A stretch of 14,419 nt of DNA from JBAZDV01 sp041669745. GTDB lineage: Archaea > Thermoplasmatota > Thermoplasmata > Methanomassiliicoccales > Methanomethylophilaceae. This document shows, in pieces, positions 1 to 7,371 of this stretch (the first letter of the stretch is position 1; every line of letters starts with the position of its first letter). The stretch covers positions 1-14,419 of the forward strand of contig JBAYAO010000027.1 of the NCBI GenBank assembly GCA_041669745.1. The letters are read 5' to 3'. The notes beneath the pieces are model-generated. The model saw only the letters and a list, made by a program, of their open reading frames with translations, ran no database searches and was not told where the DNA came from. A program made the translations under genes and the position numbers.

Positions 1-31
1 ACATGTCGACAGAATTTCGAAAGGTGTTGGA

Positions 32-1282
32 ATGCCAATCAAAAGAGACAGATATCTTCAGAAACTGATCGATAGCAAATGGAACGGGATGGTCAAGATT
101 ATCACCGGCGTCAGAAGATGCGGTAAATCCTATCTCCTGTTCAGATTATTCAAAACGCATCTGCTCAGCGAAGGCGTCAAATCCGAACACATCATCGAAA
201 TAGCATTAGACAGCCTTGAGAACAAACCCCTCCGCGATGTCAACGCATTATACGACAGGATTGTAGGATCGATCGATGACGGTGAAAAGTACTACGTATT
301 TCTTGACGAGATACAATTGGCAGACGACTTTGAAAGCCTCCTCAACAGCCTCCTCCATAAAGAGAATTTAGATCTGTATGTAACCGGCAGCAATTCCAAA
401 ATGCTGTCCTCCGACATAATCACCGAATTCAGAGGAAGAGGAGATGAAATCAGAATGTGGCCCCTGTCGTTCTCAGAATTCCTGCCGTCCTTCAACGGAA
501 CCGAAGAGGAAGCATGGGACAAATACACCGAATATGGCGGTCTCCCCGAGATCACGGCAATAGGTACTGATGAAAAGAAGGCGAGCTATCTTCAGAACCT
601 GATCAAAAAGACGTACAAAAAGGACATCACCGACAGATATGCAATCTCATTCCCTTCTGCGCTCGACAACATCTTCAATGTGCTCTCTTCATCCGTGGGA
701 TCGCTGACCAACCCGATAAGACTTAGAGATACGATGATTGCCAAAGGTTACAAAGCGATTGATGACGAGACCGTAAGCGCTTATGTCGGATACCTCGAGA
801 ATGCATTTCTCTTCGAGAGGTCGCAGAGGTACGATGTGAAAGGCAGATCCTATTTCGATACACCGTCGAAGTACTATGCAGTGGACATCGGCCTCAGAAA
901 TGCCAAATTGAACTTCAGACAGAATGAGATGGCCCACATAATGGAAAACATAATCTATAACGAACTCAGGTCAAGAGGTTACAGCGTGGACATCGGTGTT
1001 GTCAAGTATACCAAAACAGAGGATGGGAGACGTAAAGAGAAAACCGCGGAGATCGATTTCGTGGCGAACAGGGGAAGTCGTAGATACTACATCCAATCCG
1101 CATACAACATGGACGATCCGGAAAAGAAAGAAACGGAAATACGGCCATTCCTTAAGATTAACGATTCCTTCAAAAAGATCGTTGTCGTCGGAGGTCTCCT
1201 CAGTCCCCGCAGAGATGAAAACGGTATTGTGACGATGGGTATACGGAATTTCCTGAAAGACGAGAACAGCCTGGAGTTCTGA
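32..1282 (+). CDS. AAA_14/DUF4143 family ATPase
   Basis: A 416-residue protein of the AAA_14 plus DUF4143 type, common in several copies in archaea and anaerobes; the cellular role of the family is not established. Visible motifs: Walker A GVRRCGKS (residues 26-33), Walker B YVFLDEIQ (88-95) and a GSNSKML sensor-like segment (119-125). The C-terminal DUF4143 part has EIDFV (340-344) followed by YYIQSA (352-357). These sit where related restriction-like folds carry D and ExK; the ExK is absent here, so nuclease activity is unlikely. The ATG is preceded by AAGGTG (21-26) with a 5-base spacer, which supports this start. The stop is TGA. It is directly followed, in the same frame, by an integrase remnant, and a tRNA 3'-half scar lies about 950 bases further on, so the gene probably arrived with an integrated element. 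A homologue lies at 5434-6639 on the other strand. The family call is firm; the function is unknown. Confidence 0.9.
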   Translation: MPIKRDRYLQKLIDSKWNGMVKIITGVRRCGKSYLLFRLFKTHLLSEGVKSEHIIEIALDSLENKPLRDVNALYDRIVGSIDDGEKYYVFLDEIQLADDFESLLNSLLHKENLDLYVTGSNSKMLSSDIITEFRGRGDEIRMWPLSFSEFLPSFNGTEEEAWDKYTEYGGLPEITAIGTDEKKASYLQNLIKKTYKKDITDRYAISFPSALDNIFNVLSSSVGSLTNPIRLRDTMIAKGYKAIDDETVSAYVGYLENAFLFERSQRYDVKGRSYFDTPSKYYAVDIGLRNAKLNFRQNEMAHIMENIIYNELRSRGYSVDIGVVKYTKTEDGRRKEKTAEIDFVANRGSRRYYIQSAYNMDDPEKKETEIRPFLKINDSFKKIVVVGGLLSPRRDENGIVTMGIRNFLKDENSLEF

Positions 1283-1801
1283 ATTCTGGATGCGTTATCG
1301 GAACTCTCCGTAATGTCCAACCGTTCGATACCGCTGATGCACGACGACAGAATGGCCCTTTACGAGTTGTACAACCAGTGCAGTACCGGCTTCGTCTTCA
1401 CGTTCAGCGAGGATCCGGAGAAACCGATATTACCCGATGCCATGTCGCGCCACCTGCCCGGAATATGCAAGAAGTACGATATCGCCCATATCACGCCGCA
1501 CATGATCGGAAGGACGCTGCCTACGATCCTGATCAAGAAGTACAACGTGGATCCGAAGACACTGCAGTCCACCCCTGAGCACTCGAATATCTAGACGACG
1601 TTGGGATACTACTCCACAGTGGACGACAAGCAGAAGCGCAAGGTGCTGGAGATATACGGCGACACGATATGCGGACCGGAGGAGAAAGAAGACGATAATG
1701 ACAGGGCTGGCGGATGCGTGAAGTTCGTGGAACCGGAGAAGGACCGTTTCGGATATTCGCCCAGACAGATTGAGGGGGCGAGAACGATTGCTGGAAACTG
1801 A
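1283..1801 (+). pseudogene. Tyrosine recombinase (integrase) C-terminal remnant with in-frame TAG
   Basis: This is the C-terminal catalytic part of a tyrosine recombinase. After the ATPase stop the same frame reads on through RSIPL (typical 'R-IPL' segment), then ITPHMIGRTLPT and YNVDPKTLQ, then HSNI, a TAG codon at 1592-1594, then TTLGYYSTV, which supplies the nucleophilic tyrosine. The TAG sits where Gln is usual (HSNIQTT), so it is one C-to-T change away. Signs of decay: the N-terminal core-binding domain and the first catalytic Arg are missing; the Arg of the HxxR motif reads Gly (HMIG); the usual LGH before the HSNI segment reads PEH. The frame ends at TGA, 1799-1801. Reading TAG as pyrrolysine would give an uninterrupted fragment, but with the other lesions a dead gene is more likely. 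The fragment lies about 430 bases from the tRNA-derived attachment scar, where an integrase of a tRNA-targeting element would be expected. Confidence 0.75.
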
Positions 1802-2231
1802 TAAGACATGAAAATGAAGGACGGAGAGAGAGACAGGGCAATCCGGAACGACCCTCCTTCCATTCGATAAACAGACAACCGTTGTATATGCCGGTTCGAT
1901 TTCACTATTTGATGATGAATGCTGCGCCCTATCAGCATGTGACATTTGCCATAGACGGTAAAATACCCCCCAATCCATTCTTTTCTCAACATGATGCGAC
2001 CTGATTGTTCGGAGTTTCAACACGATTAGACAGAAAAAACGTGTCGATTTTTGCTTATTTATCGAGTACCGTGCCCCCAACGGGCCTGGGATCTTTTTGA
2101 GGCCGAAATGCCACCATTTATTGACAGAACACTATACGATAATGAATGGCACTACACGATAAATGTTCGGCATTCATAGGAAATTGAATAAATTTGATTA
2201 AATACACTTAAAATATACGAAAAATCCGTAT
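1802..2231. other. Non-coding end of the integrated element, with short repeats
   Basis: I see no supported gene here. The stretch grows AT-rich towards the tRNA scar. It contains two near-identical 10-mers exactly 20 bp apart, ACTATACGAT (2131-2140) and ACTACACGAT (2151-2160). A third partial copy, TATACGA (2214-2220), lies just before the attachment core. A 7-bp inverted repeat, ATGAATG (2142-2148) with CATTCAT (2171-2177), overlaps them. Such spacing is compatible with integrase arm-type or excisionase binding sites, but this is inference. Confidence 0.4.
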
Positions 2232-2273
2232 TTTGTAATCAGCAGGTCGAGAGTTCAACTCTCTCAAGTGGCT
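2232..2273 (+). other. Attachment-site scar: 3' half of tRNA-Thr(UGU)
   Basis: The sequence matches canonical tRNA positions 32-73 without a gap: anticodon loop TTTGTAA with anticodon TGT, 3' anticodon stem TCAGC, variable loop AGGTC, T stem GAGAG/CTCTC around the T loop TTCAACT (canonical TTCRANY), 3' acceptor strand AAGTGGC and discriminator T, which fits archaeal tRNA-Thr. It is followed by CCG rather than CCA. Upstream of the anticodon loop the match stops: 2227-2231 reads CGTAT, not the GCTGA needed to pair, and no D arm or 5' acceptor is present. It is therefore not a functional tRNA gene but the duplicated 3' half left when an element integrates into a tRNA gene. From the orientation, the element lies to the left and the intact tRNA gene would be at its far end, outside the window. 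Confidence 0.85.
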
Positions 2274-2298
2274 CCGTTCATTGTATAATCAATCACTG

Positions 2299-2325
2299 AT
2301 TTTTTGTAATGATTAAAATTTTTGG
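2299..2325 (+). terminator. Oligo-T terminator, probably the ancestral tRNA-Thr terminator
   Basis: Two T runs, T6 at 2299-2304 and T5 at 2321-2325, lie 26 and 48 bases past the tRNA 3' end. Archaeal RNA polymerase terminates at such oligo-T tracts. Their position supports the view that the sequence right of 2273 is the original chromosomal flank of the tRNA gene. Confidence 0.45.
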
Positions 2326-2391
2326 GTCAGAATACGGACGATAAGACTGCTGTTCATGCTCTGTCTGTTGCCTCCGTCAGTACATCCACTG

Positions 2392-3657
2392 TCATGTTGC
2401 ATTTGTGAATGTTATCGGATGTCCGTGCCCATTCCGTTGCGGGAAATGATATTTCGCACCTCGGTGTTCGGCCATTGATGCTTCTACCGACTTGTTTCTT
2501 CCGGCCATGACGCCGGCGAACAGGACGAAGATCTCCAACACGATCAATGTGGATATCGACCATGTCCATGTACCGGCCATATCGAAAATGGAGCCGATCA
2601 GCATGGGACCGATGGCTGCCAGGAGGTAACCAAACGATTGAGACATACCGGAAAGGTCCGCGGATGTGCGGTACCCGTCGGTACGCATGGGGATGTAAGA
2701 TATCGCCAGACTGATACATCCGCCCGCACCCAATCCTGTCAGTATGACACTGACCACCATCGGTATTTCGGAAGTCGAGAATATCAGCAACAATCCGACG
2801 AGGTAACCGGCCGATATCGCTGCGGCGATCATCTTCTGATCCTTCATCCTGGATGCGATTATAGGTACCAGCAGAGTGACCGGGATACTGATCAGCTGGA
2901 ACAGCATCGCCATTGTCCCGGAGAAACTCTCGGACATACCGTTTGCCACAATGATTGTGGGATACCAGGCAACCAGTGTGTAGAACAAAAGCGATTGCAT
3001 CCCCATGTACAGGGTGACCCACCAGGCGACCGGAGACTTCCAGATGGATTTCTTCTCTTCGGTCTTCGCAGCGCACGTCTTCTCCTCGGAAGATGCCGCC
3101 TGAGGGGACCAGACGACCAATGCGACAACCGCAAGGACGATCCACAGCGCAAGTGCGACATTCCATCCGAGTCCGGTGGCCAGAGGTATGCTCGTGCCGG
3201 CACCGATCGCGGCAAATATGCTCATGCATGTGGTATAAACACCGATCATGGAGCCGGCTTTCGTCTTGTATGTCAGTTTTATCAGGCATGGGATGAGGAC
3301 GTTTCCAATACCTATTCCCAATCCCATGACCGCGGTACCGATGAACAGTCCTGGCAATCCGCAGAACGATCTGACAGCCTCTCCGATGATCATCATGACC
3401 AATCCGATGAACATCAGACGCCTGAATCCGACCTTATCCGATAATCTCGGTACGAACGGGGATATGGCCGCGAACGCTATCAGCGGAATCGCAGTGATCA
3501 TTCCCGCAATCGTTGCGGACAGACCGTATTCTGCCGATATGAGGTCCACGATCGGACCTACGGCGATCATGGGCGCACGCAGATTGAATGAAATCAGTAC
3601 GATTCCAAAAGTGATCAAAATCAGCCCGTATTTGGTCCCGTTCGACCATTTACTCAT
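2392..3657 (-). CDS. MFS transporter, CynX/NimT-like family
   Basis: A 421-residue major facilitator superfamily permease, about 12 hydrophobic segments, in the plasma membrane. The N-terminal segment LRAPMIAVGPIVDLI (26-40) and overall layout resemble the CynX/NimT (COG2807) group, which includes cyanate and 2-nitroimidazole transporters. The MFS loop 2-3 signature is RLSDKVGFRR (71-80). A charged cytoplasmic linker at about 186-208 separates the two six-helix halves. The tail after about residue 386 is hydrophilic and His-containing. The substrate cannot be told from sequence. The ATG has no clear ribosome site, but a TATA-like element about 25 bases upstream suggests a leaderless transcript, and a perfect inverted repeat brackets that promoter. 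The stop is TGA. It appears monocistronic and sits on the chromosomal side of the tRNA scar. The family is confident; the subgroup less so. Confidence 0.88.
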   Translation of the reverse strand: MSKWSNGTKYGLILITFGIVLISFNLRAPMIAVGPIVDLISAEYGLSATIAGMITAIPLIAFAAISPFVPRLSDKVGFRRLMFIGLVMMIIGEAVRSFCGLPGLFIGTAVMGLGIGIGNVLIPCLIKLTYKTKAGSMIGVYTTCMSIFAAIGAGTSIPLATGLGWNVALALWIVLAVVALVVWSPQAASSEEKTCAAKTEEKKSIWKSPVAWWVTLYMGMQSLLFYTLVAWYPTIIVANGMSESFSGTMAMLFQLISIPVTLLVPIIASRMKDQKMIAAAISAGYLVGLLLIFSTSEIPMVVSVILTGLGAGGCISLAISYIPMRTDGYRTSADLSGMSQSFGYLLAAIGPMLIGSIFDMAGTWTWSISTLIVLEIFVLFAGVMAGRNKSVEASMAEHRGAKYHFPQRNGHGHPITFTNAT

Positions 3658-3666
3658 ATCCGCGCT

Positions 3667-3703
3667 TAGTTATTCACAATATAATGCTATTTATGAATAA
3701 CTA
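3667..3703 (-). promoter_or_regulatory. Putative operator: 10-bp inverted repeat bracketing the MFS promoter
   Basis: TAGTTATTCA (3667-3676) and TGAATAACTA (3694-3703) are a perfect 10-bp inverted repeat with a 17-base spacer. The spacer holds, on the minus strand, CATTATAT (about 3679-3686), which is about 26 bases from the MFS start codon, as expected for the TATA box of a leaderless archaeal gene. A dimeric repressor bound here would block TBP/TFB. No regulator gene is adjacent. Confidence 0.6.
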
Positions 3704-4029
3704 TGTAATTTGTATTACGAATATGAAACTATTGCATAACAAACTGAAACATTAGTATTCTGGCTGTATGAGTTGTATCATAAGGAACAACCCCACCATC
3801 CTTGGATTATTCGAGCCTCGAGGTATGAAGACCTTACTGACGTTTTGGTCACAACCATCAGTTTCCAGTCACCTACGTTCCCTGATGCCATCAACGTGTT
3901 AGGGTCTCAGCGCCTCGTTCAAGCTCTTGGTGTCGCCCGAATTCTACATCCACAGGGCACATCTAGGTCTACGCTTGTCGGTATACGACTGACCGTTGCA
4001 TTGGATGTGGTGTATGCCATCATTACATT
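3704..4029. other. No convincing gene; probably degraded sequence
   Basis: I recognise no gene here. A 133-codon plus-strand frame (3773-4174) runs through it, but its second half is antisense to the transposase remnant, and its product resembles nothing I know. On the minus strand short open segments are broken by stops. The stretch could be the worn outer end of the neighbouring insertion sequence or of another element. No terminal inverted repeats were seen. Confidence 0.3.
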
Positions 4030-5221
4030 CTATACAAACGGCTTCTTGTCCGTCCTGTGCTTCACGCCGTTGAGTCTATCCGGATCGTCCTGTGTGTTGT
4101 ACATGAACAGATCCAGTCTCGCGTCCAGACCCCTCATCTCCTTTGATACCGATTGCTTCAGCTCCGGATTTTGAGTGAACGTCTTCATCGCCGCATACGT
4201 GTCCGGAACGTCTATTGCACTGTATTTCGACAGCAATTCGGTATCGTTACGCATCTTTGCTATCCCGAACCTTATTGACAGCATTACGAATGTCACGAAC
4301 AGATGTCCCATGATGCGCCCGTCGTCCCTCAGATGGGTCTTGTCCGCATCCAGATGGTTCTTGGCCGTATCGAAGCAATCCTAGATGCTGCACCTGGTCT
4401 TGTACATCTCGTACACCTTCTCATGTTACATTTCCGGGAAGAACAGTATAACGAGATTGCCGGCCCCATCCATATTCGATACCGCTCTTTTCCCTTGCCT
4501 GTGCCGTCAAAGCGTCCACCAGTCCGTCGTTCCTGTGCGTCAGCTCTTGATCTGTACCCAATTGCCGTCAGCCGTCTTTCTGTGCCCGGACGAGACTGCT
4601 GATTCCTGCCACATGAACATTCCTCGGAAGTATTGGCGGCCTTGTACAGGTTCGTATGGCGTTTTACGACGACCGCGAATTCCAGTCCGCGTCCGCCATT
4701 ACATTCAGCAGTTTTTTATCGTTGTACCCGCGGTCCATGACAGAAACCGCCCCTTCGGAGATGCCGAATTCATTCAGCATGTTCACGGCTGAACATTCTC
4801 TGACGTTTCCCGGAACAGCCCCTGAGTACTGCGGATGGAGGCCAGGCCACATCCCATGAGGAGGTTGTACTGAGGACATGACAGATTGAAACGGGGTTGT
4901 ACCCGGCCTTGCACATGAATTCTTCTCTGGCCCTTGAGAACATTACCGACATGCCTGCGGCCACCTCTCCTTCTTCCTTGCAAAACTTCTCGAATAATAT
5001 GTCCTGACTCTTTCGACAAATCTGCGTGTTTCAATGCTCGGCCGCAGACCGAACGCACCGTCCGGTCTGTTCCAGCATCTCCCGGCCTTGTTCAGAAATC
5101 CGCGTCCGAGACATCTTGCGAAAGCAAGTGCCATGATCCCCAGACATCTTCGGAAAAACATATCAGCAGTCATGCACTGCTGTCCTTCACATCCCCTACG
5201 TCGATCCTGCTGCGTTCCATT
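4030..5221 (-). pseudogene. Degraded IS4/IS1634-type DDE transposase
   Basis: The coding sense is recoverable only by switching frames. In order on the minus strand: a poorly preserved N-terminal part (about 5221-5000); a segment with QYNLLMGCGL and PGNVRECSAVNMLNEFGI; the second-Asp region AVSVMDRGYNDKKLL (about 4710-4770); NWVQIK with ELTHRNDGLVDAL; then the Y-(2)-R-(3)-E-(6)-K signature of IS4-like enzymes, read as YKTRCSI, TAG, DCFDTAK (about 4362-4404), and the closing GHLFVTFVMLSIRFGI. The catalytic Glu codon is TAG (4381-4383). A TAA lies further upstream in the same frame (4426-4428), and there are several frameshifts, so the enzyme is dead. The 5' limit is approximate. I could not find terminal inverted repeats. 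The transposase identity is firm; IS4 versus IS1634 family is open. Confidence 0.75.
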
Positions 5222-5315
5222 CTCAAAAATTCAAGCCGGCATGAAAAACGAAACAGCAGAGGGTCGGGTGTATACGTGTAAGCGGAAATAAAAACGATGT
5301 TTCAGGAGTTCTCAG

Positions 5316-5332
5316 GAAAAAATTCATTTTTC
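5316..5332 (-). terminator. Hairpin/oligo-T terminator downstream of the second ATPase
   Basis: GAAAAA (5316-5321) and TTTTTC (5327-5332) form a short inverted repeat with a T run on either strand (T6 on the minus strand, counting 5317-5322). It lies about 100 bases past the stop of the minus-strand ATPase and just before the transposase wreck, so it may stop ATPase transcription. The stem is only A-T rich, so oligo-T termination is the likelier mode. Confidence 0.4.
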
Positions 5333-5433
5333 ACTTTGCAAAAACCTCTCCCTAAAGACAGGTCTCGGTATTCCGAAATCGACCATTGCATCATCAGACC
5401 GATATATCTGCACACTTCCATTGTCGGGAAACA

Positions 5434-6639
5434 TCATCGATCAGTCCTGCCGAGAAGCCATTCCGTCACGGACATGATCACTGTGCCCTCATCCGTGGAA
5501 TGCCTCACGACAGGGTCCAATGTGAGCACTGTCTTCGGGAAGCTGTCCTTCACCGAACGGAAGACACTGAGCTCCCGTTCCGCCGTGTCCTCGTCGTTCA
5601 TCGATAAACACACCTGATAGTATCCCCTGCCACCAGTGGTCGGCGATGCTACGAAATCTATCTCCCTGGCACCGTATTTTCCCACCTGTACCGTGCATCC
5701 GCGCCTTATCAATTCCAGGTACACTATATTCTCAAGGACACGGCCCGCATCCTTCTGCGAGAAGCCTACGGCCATGTCCCTCAGTCCAGGATCCACGACG
5801 TAGTACTTCGGCGAAGGATTCAGAGCGGACGACCGCATGTCATACCTGTCTGCGCGGTAGATTACGAAAGCCTCCTTCATCAGATTGATGTACTTATCCA
5901 CAAGATCCCTGCTGACGCCCATCCCTTCGACGATGCTGTTCAGTGACATCGGATTGCCAATGTTGTGCATCAGATAGCTCATCAGGCGGTCCAATTCCTC
6001 CATGTTGCGTATCTGGCCGCGGGAAGCGATGTCCCACTTGACGATGGATGCGTACATATCGCGCAGCATGGATTTCACGGAAACATCGCCCATTGACGGG
6101 TCCACGCCGGGGAATCCGCCGCATGTCATGTACCTGTAGAATGCTGCCGTATTATCTAGACCTTCTCCGCGAAACTCCTTCCATTCCGCAAAGGACAGCG
6201 GGAGCATATCGATGGAGACGTATCTCCCCGCGAGGTATGTGGACAGTTCCGACGAAAGCAGATGGGCATTGCTTCCTGCAATGTAGACATCTGCTTCGGT
6301 TCCGGAGACAAGCGAATTCACGACACGTTCCCATCCCTCCGCCCTCTGTATTTCGTCCAGGAAGACATAGCATCTTCCGGTCTTCGGCACCATCGGGAAT
6401 ACGATGCCGGCAAGATCGCCGGCATCCTTTACGTCGAAATATTCGGGCTCTTCCAGATTGATATGCACGATCTCCTTCTCCGACACCCCGTCTTTCTTCA
6501 GGACATCCATAAACTGCAACATCAACGTCGATTTACCGCAACGGCGCACTCCGGTGACCACCTTGACGATGTCTGTCTTGTCGCGGAACGCGGAGATCTT
6601 CGAGAGATAGCCTTTCCTTACAACAAATCTTTGGGCCAC
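5434..6639 (-). CDS. AAA_14/DUF4143 family ATPase, second copy
   Basis: A 401-residue protein with the same architecture as the ATPase at 32-1282: Walker A GVRRCGKST (30-38), Walker B YVFLDEIQ (91-98), AGSNAHLLS (121-129), and the C-terminal DUF4143 part with EIDFV (326-330) followed by YYQVCL (340-345). As in the first copy, no ExK follows the EID, so the restriction-like fold is probably not an active nuclease. The start is GTG at 6639 with no ribosome site. A TATA-like TTTATATG on the minus strand (about 6662-6669) is about 26 bases from the GTG, so a leaderless mRNA is likely; a palindrome lies just upstream of it. The stop is TGA. The two copies differ along most of their length and look like old paralogues rather than a recent duplication. 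The biological role is unknown; there is no adjacent partner gene suggesting a toxin-antitoxin pair. Confidence 0.9.
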   Translation of the reverse strand: MAQRFVVRKGYLSKISAFRDKTDIVKVVTGVRRCGKSTLMLQFMDVLKKDGVSEKEIVHINLEEPEYFDVKDAGDLAGIVFPMVPKTGRCYVFLDEIQRAEGWERVVNSLVSGTEADVYIAGSNAHLLSSELSTYLAGRYVSIDMLPLSFAEWKEFRGEGLDNTAAFYRYMTCGGFPGVDPSMGDVSVKSMLRDMYASIVKWDIASRGQIRNMEELDRLMSYLMHNIGNPMSLNSIVEGMGVSRDLVDKYINLMKEAFVIYRADRYDMRSSALNPSPKYYVVDPGLRDMAVGFSQKDAGRVLENIVYLELIRRGCTVQVGKYGAREIDFVASPTTGGRGYYQVCLSMNDEDTAERELSVFRSVKDSFPKTVLTLDPVVRHSTDEGTVIMSVTEWLLGRTDR

Positions 6640-6661
6640 AGTACAGAATATGTTGGTTCTG

Positions 6662-6690
6662 CATATAAAATTTATGTTATACCATAAATT
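6662..6690 (-). promoter_or_regulatory. Promoter of second ATPase with overlapping palindrome
   Basis: On the minus strand a TATA-like TTTATATG (about 6662-6669) lies about 26 bases before the GTG. Directly upstream is a perfect 8-bp inverted repeat, AATTTATG (6669-6676) and CATAAATT (6683-6690), with a 6-base spacer. Its position at the TATA/BRE side suggests an operator, possibly autoregulatory. The A+T richness makes chance more likely than for the repeat at the MFS promoter. Confidence 0.45.
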
Positions 6691-6731
6691 ATCAATTTTT
6701 TTACATCAATAATATTCGATATAACCAAATC

Positions 6732-6875
6732 TTTAAAAACAGTCTATCTGTCGACAGATTCTTATCGATAGATCAGCACCCAAGACCGGCCTGTTTCAAC
6801 GCATGAGTAGTCGGGACAGGCCAAGAGAATAAAAGCAATGGTGAAGAGAAGGATAGGGCATACGATTTTATTTTC
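6732..6875 (+). ncRNA. Candidate small structured RNA with its own promoter
   Basis: A TATA-like TTTAAAAA (6732-6739) predicts a plus-strand start near 6758. Around that start lies a perfect 14-bp palindrome, ATCTGTCGACAGAT (6746-6759). Downstream, GGCCTGTTTC (6788-6797) pairs with GGGACAGGCC (6813-6822; two G-U pairs) to form a 10-bp stem with a 15-base loop. A T-rich stretch, TTTTATTTTC (about 6865-6874), could end the transcript at roughly 115 bases. No open frame longer than 9 codons starts in the hairpin region. I do not recognise an RNA family; no C/D boxes, tRNA, SRP or RNase P signatures were seen. This is a candidate only. Confidence 0.25.
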
Positions 6876-7283
6876 GGGTTATTTCCTGACCTGACAACGA
6901 TACGTTGCATCTTCATAGCAAATTCGACAATAAAACGAATAACCGCGATTCACACAAACATTCCGTGAAACTTTCCCATGTTAAAGACCAAAACTCTGTA
7001 ATCGGTTTTTTGATCAGCTTCCGAGGAATTGATGAATGGCCTGCCAAACCATTTATTGCCGGCTGTTGTAAATTTACCCTCTGTCATAAATAAAATGATT
7101 GTCGATTAGTCCATGAGGGACAGATCAGGGGCTGTTTGCAACATCCGCCATCGGTCTTCATTCGGCTCATTTCTCAGAATAACTGTATTCAAACTGCCCC
7201 TAGGATACTGACCGCGATACCGGCCGATTTGGTTTACAGTGCAACAGAACAGCTGACAGAGAACTCGCTGGCAGCACCATGGT
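6876..7283. other. No recognised gene; two small open frames
   Basis: Nothing here can be assigned. On the minus strand an ATG at 7087 opens a 45-codon frame ending at 6950, product beginning MTEGKFTTAGNKWF. On the plus strand a frame ending at 7285 reads PRILTAIPADLVYSATEQ near its end, which has protein-like composition and could be a worn gene end. Neither has a ribosome site or a family match that I know. Confidence 0.3.
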
Positions 7284-7300
7284 AAAAAGGGGCTTTTTTT
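7284..7300 (+). terminator. Hairpin plus T7 run
   Basis: AAAAAG (7284-7289) and CTTTTT (7293-7298) flank a 3-base loop and run into T7 (7294-7300). It could stop plus-strand transcription coming from 6732-7283. Its complement has a T5 run that could also stop transcripts from the minus-strand transposase remnant. Confidence 0.45.
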
Positions 7301-7371
7301 CTAACGTTTCAGATATTGCGGAAGATGACTGGCTCAGACTCAGTTCTTTGGCAACGATGCACCGATTTTCA

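Noticed and set aside
1430..2080. 216-codon minus-strand frame
   Set aside because: It lies antisense to the integrase remnant, whose tyrosine recombinase motifs identify the real coding strand.
2221..2276. A complete tRNA gene
   Set aside because: Only positions 32-73 fit. There is no D arm or 5' acceptor, and the 5' anticodon stem does not pair.
2354..3444. Long frames overlapping the MFS gene (311 codons minus, 268 codons plus)
   Set aside because: Their products are rich in Arg, His and Asp with no hydrophobic pattern; the MFS frame has clear membrane segments and family motifs.
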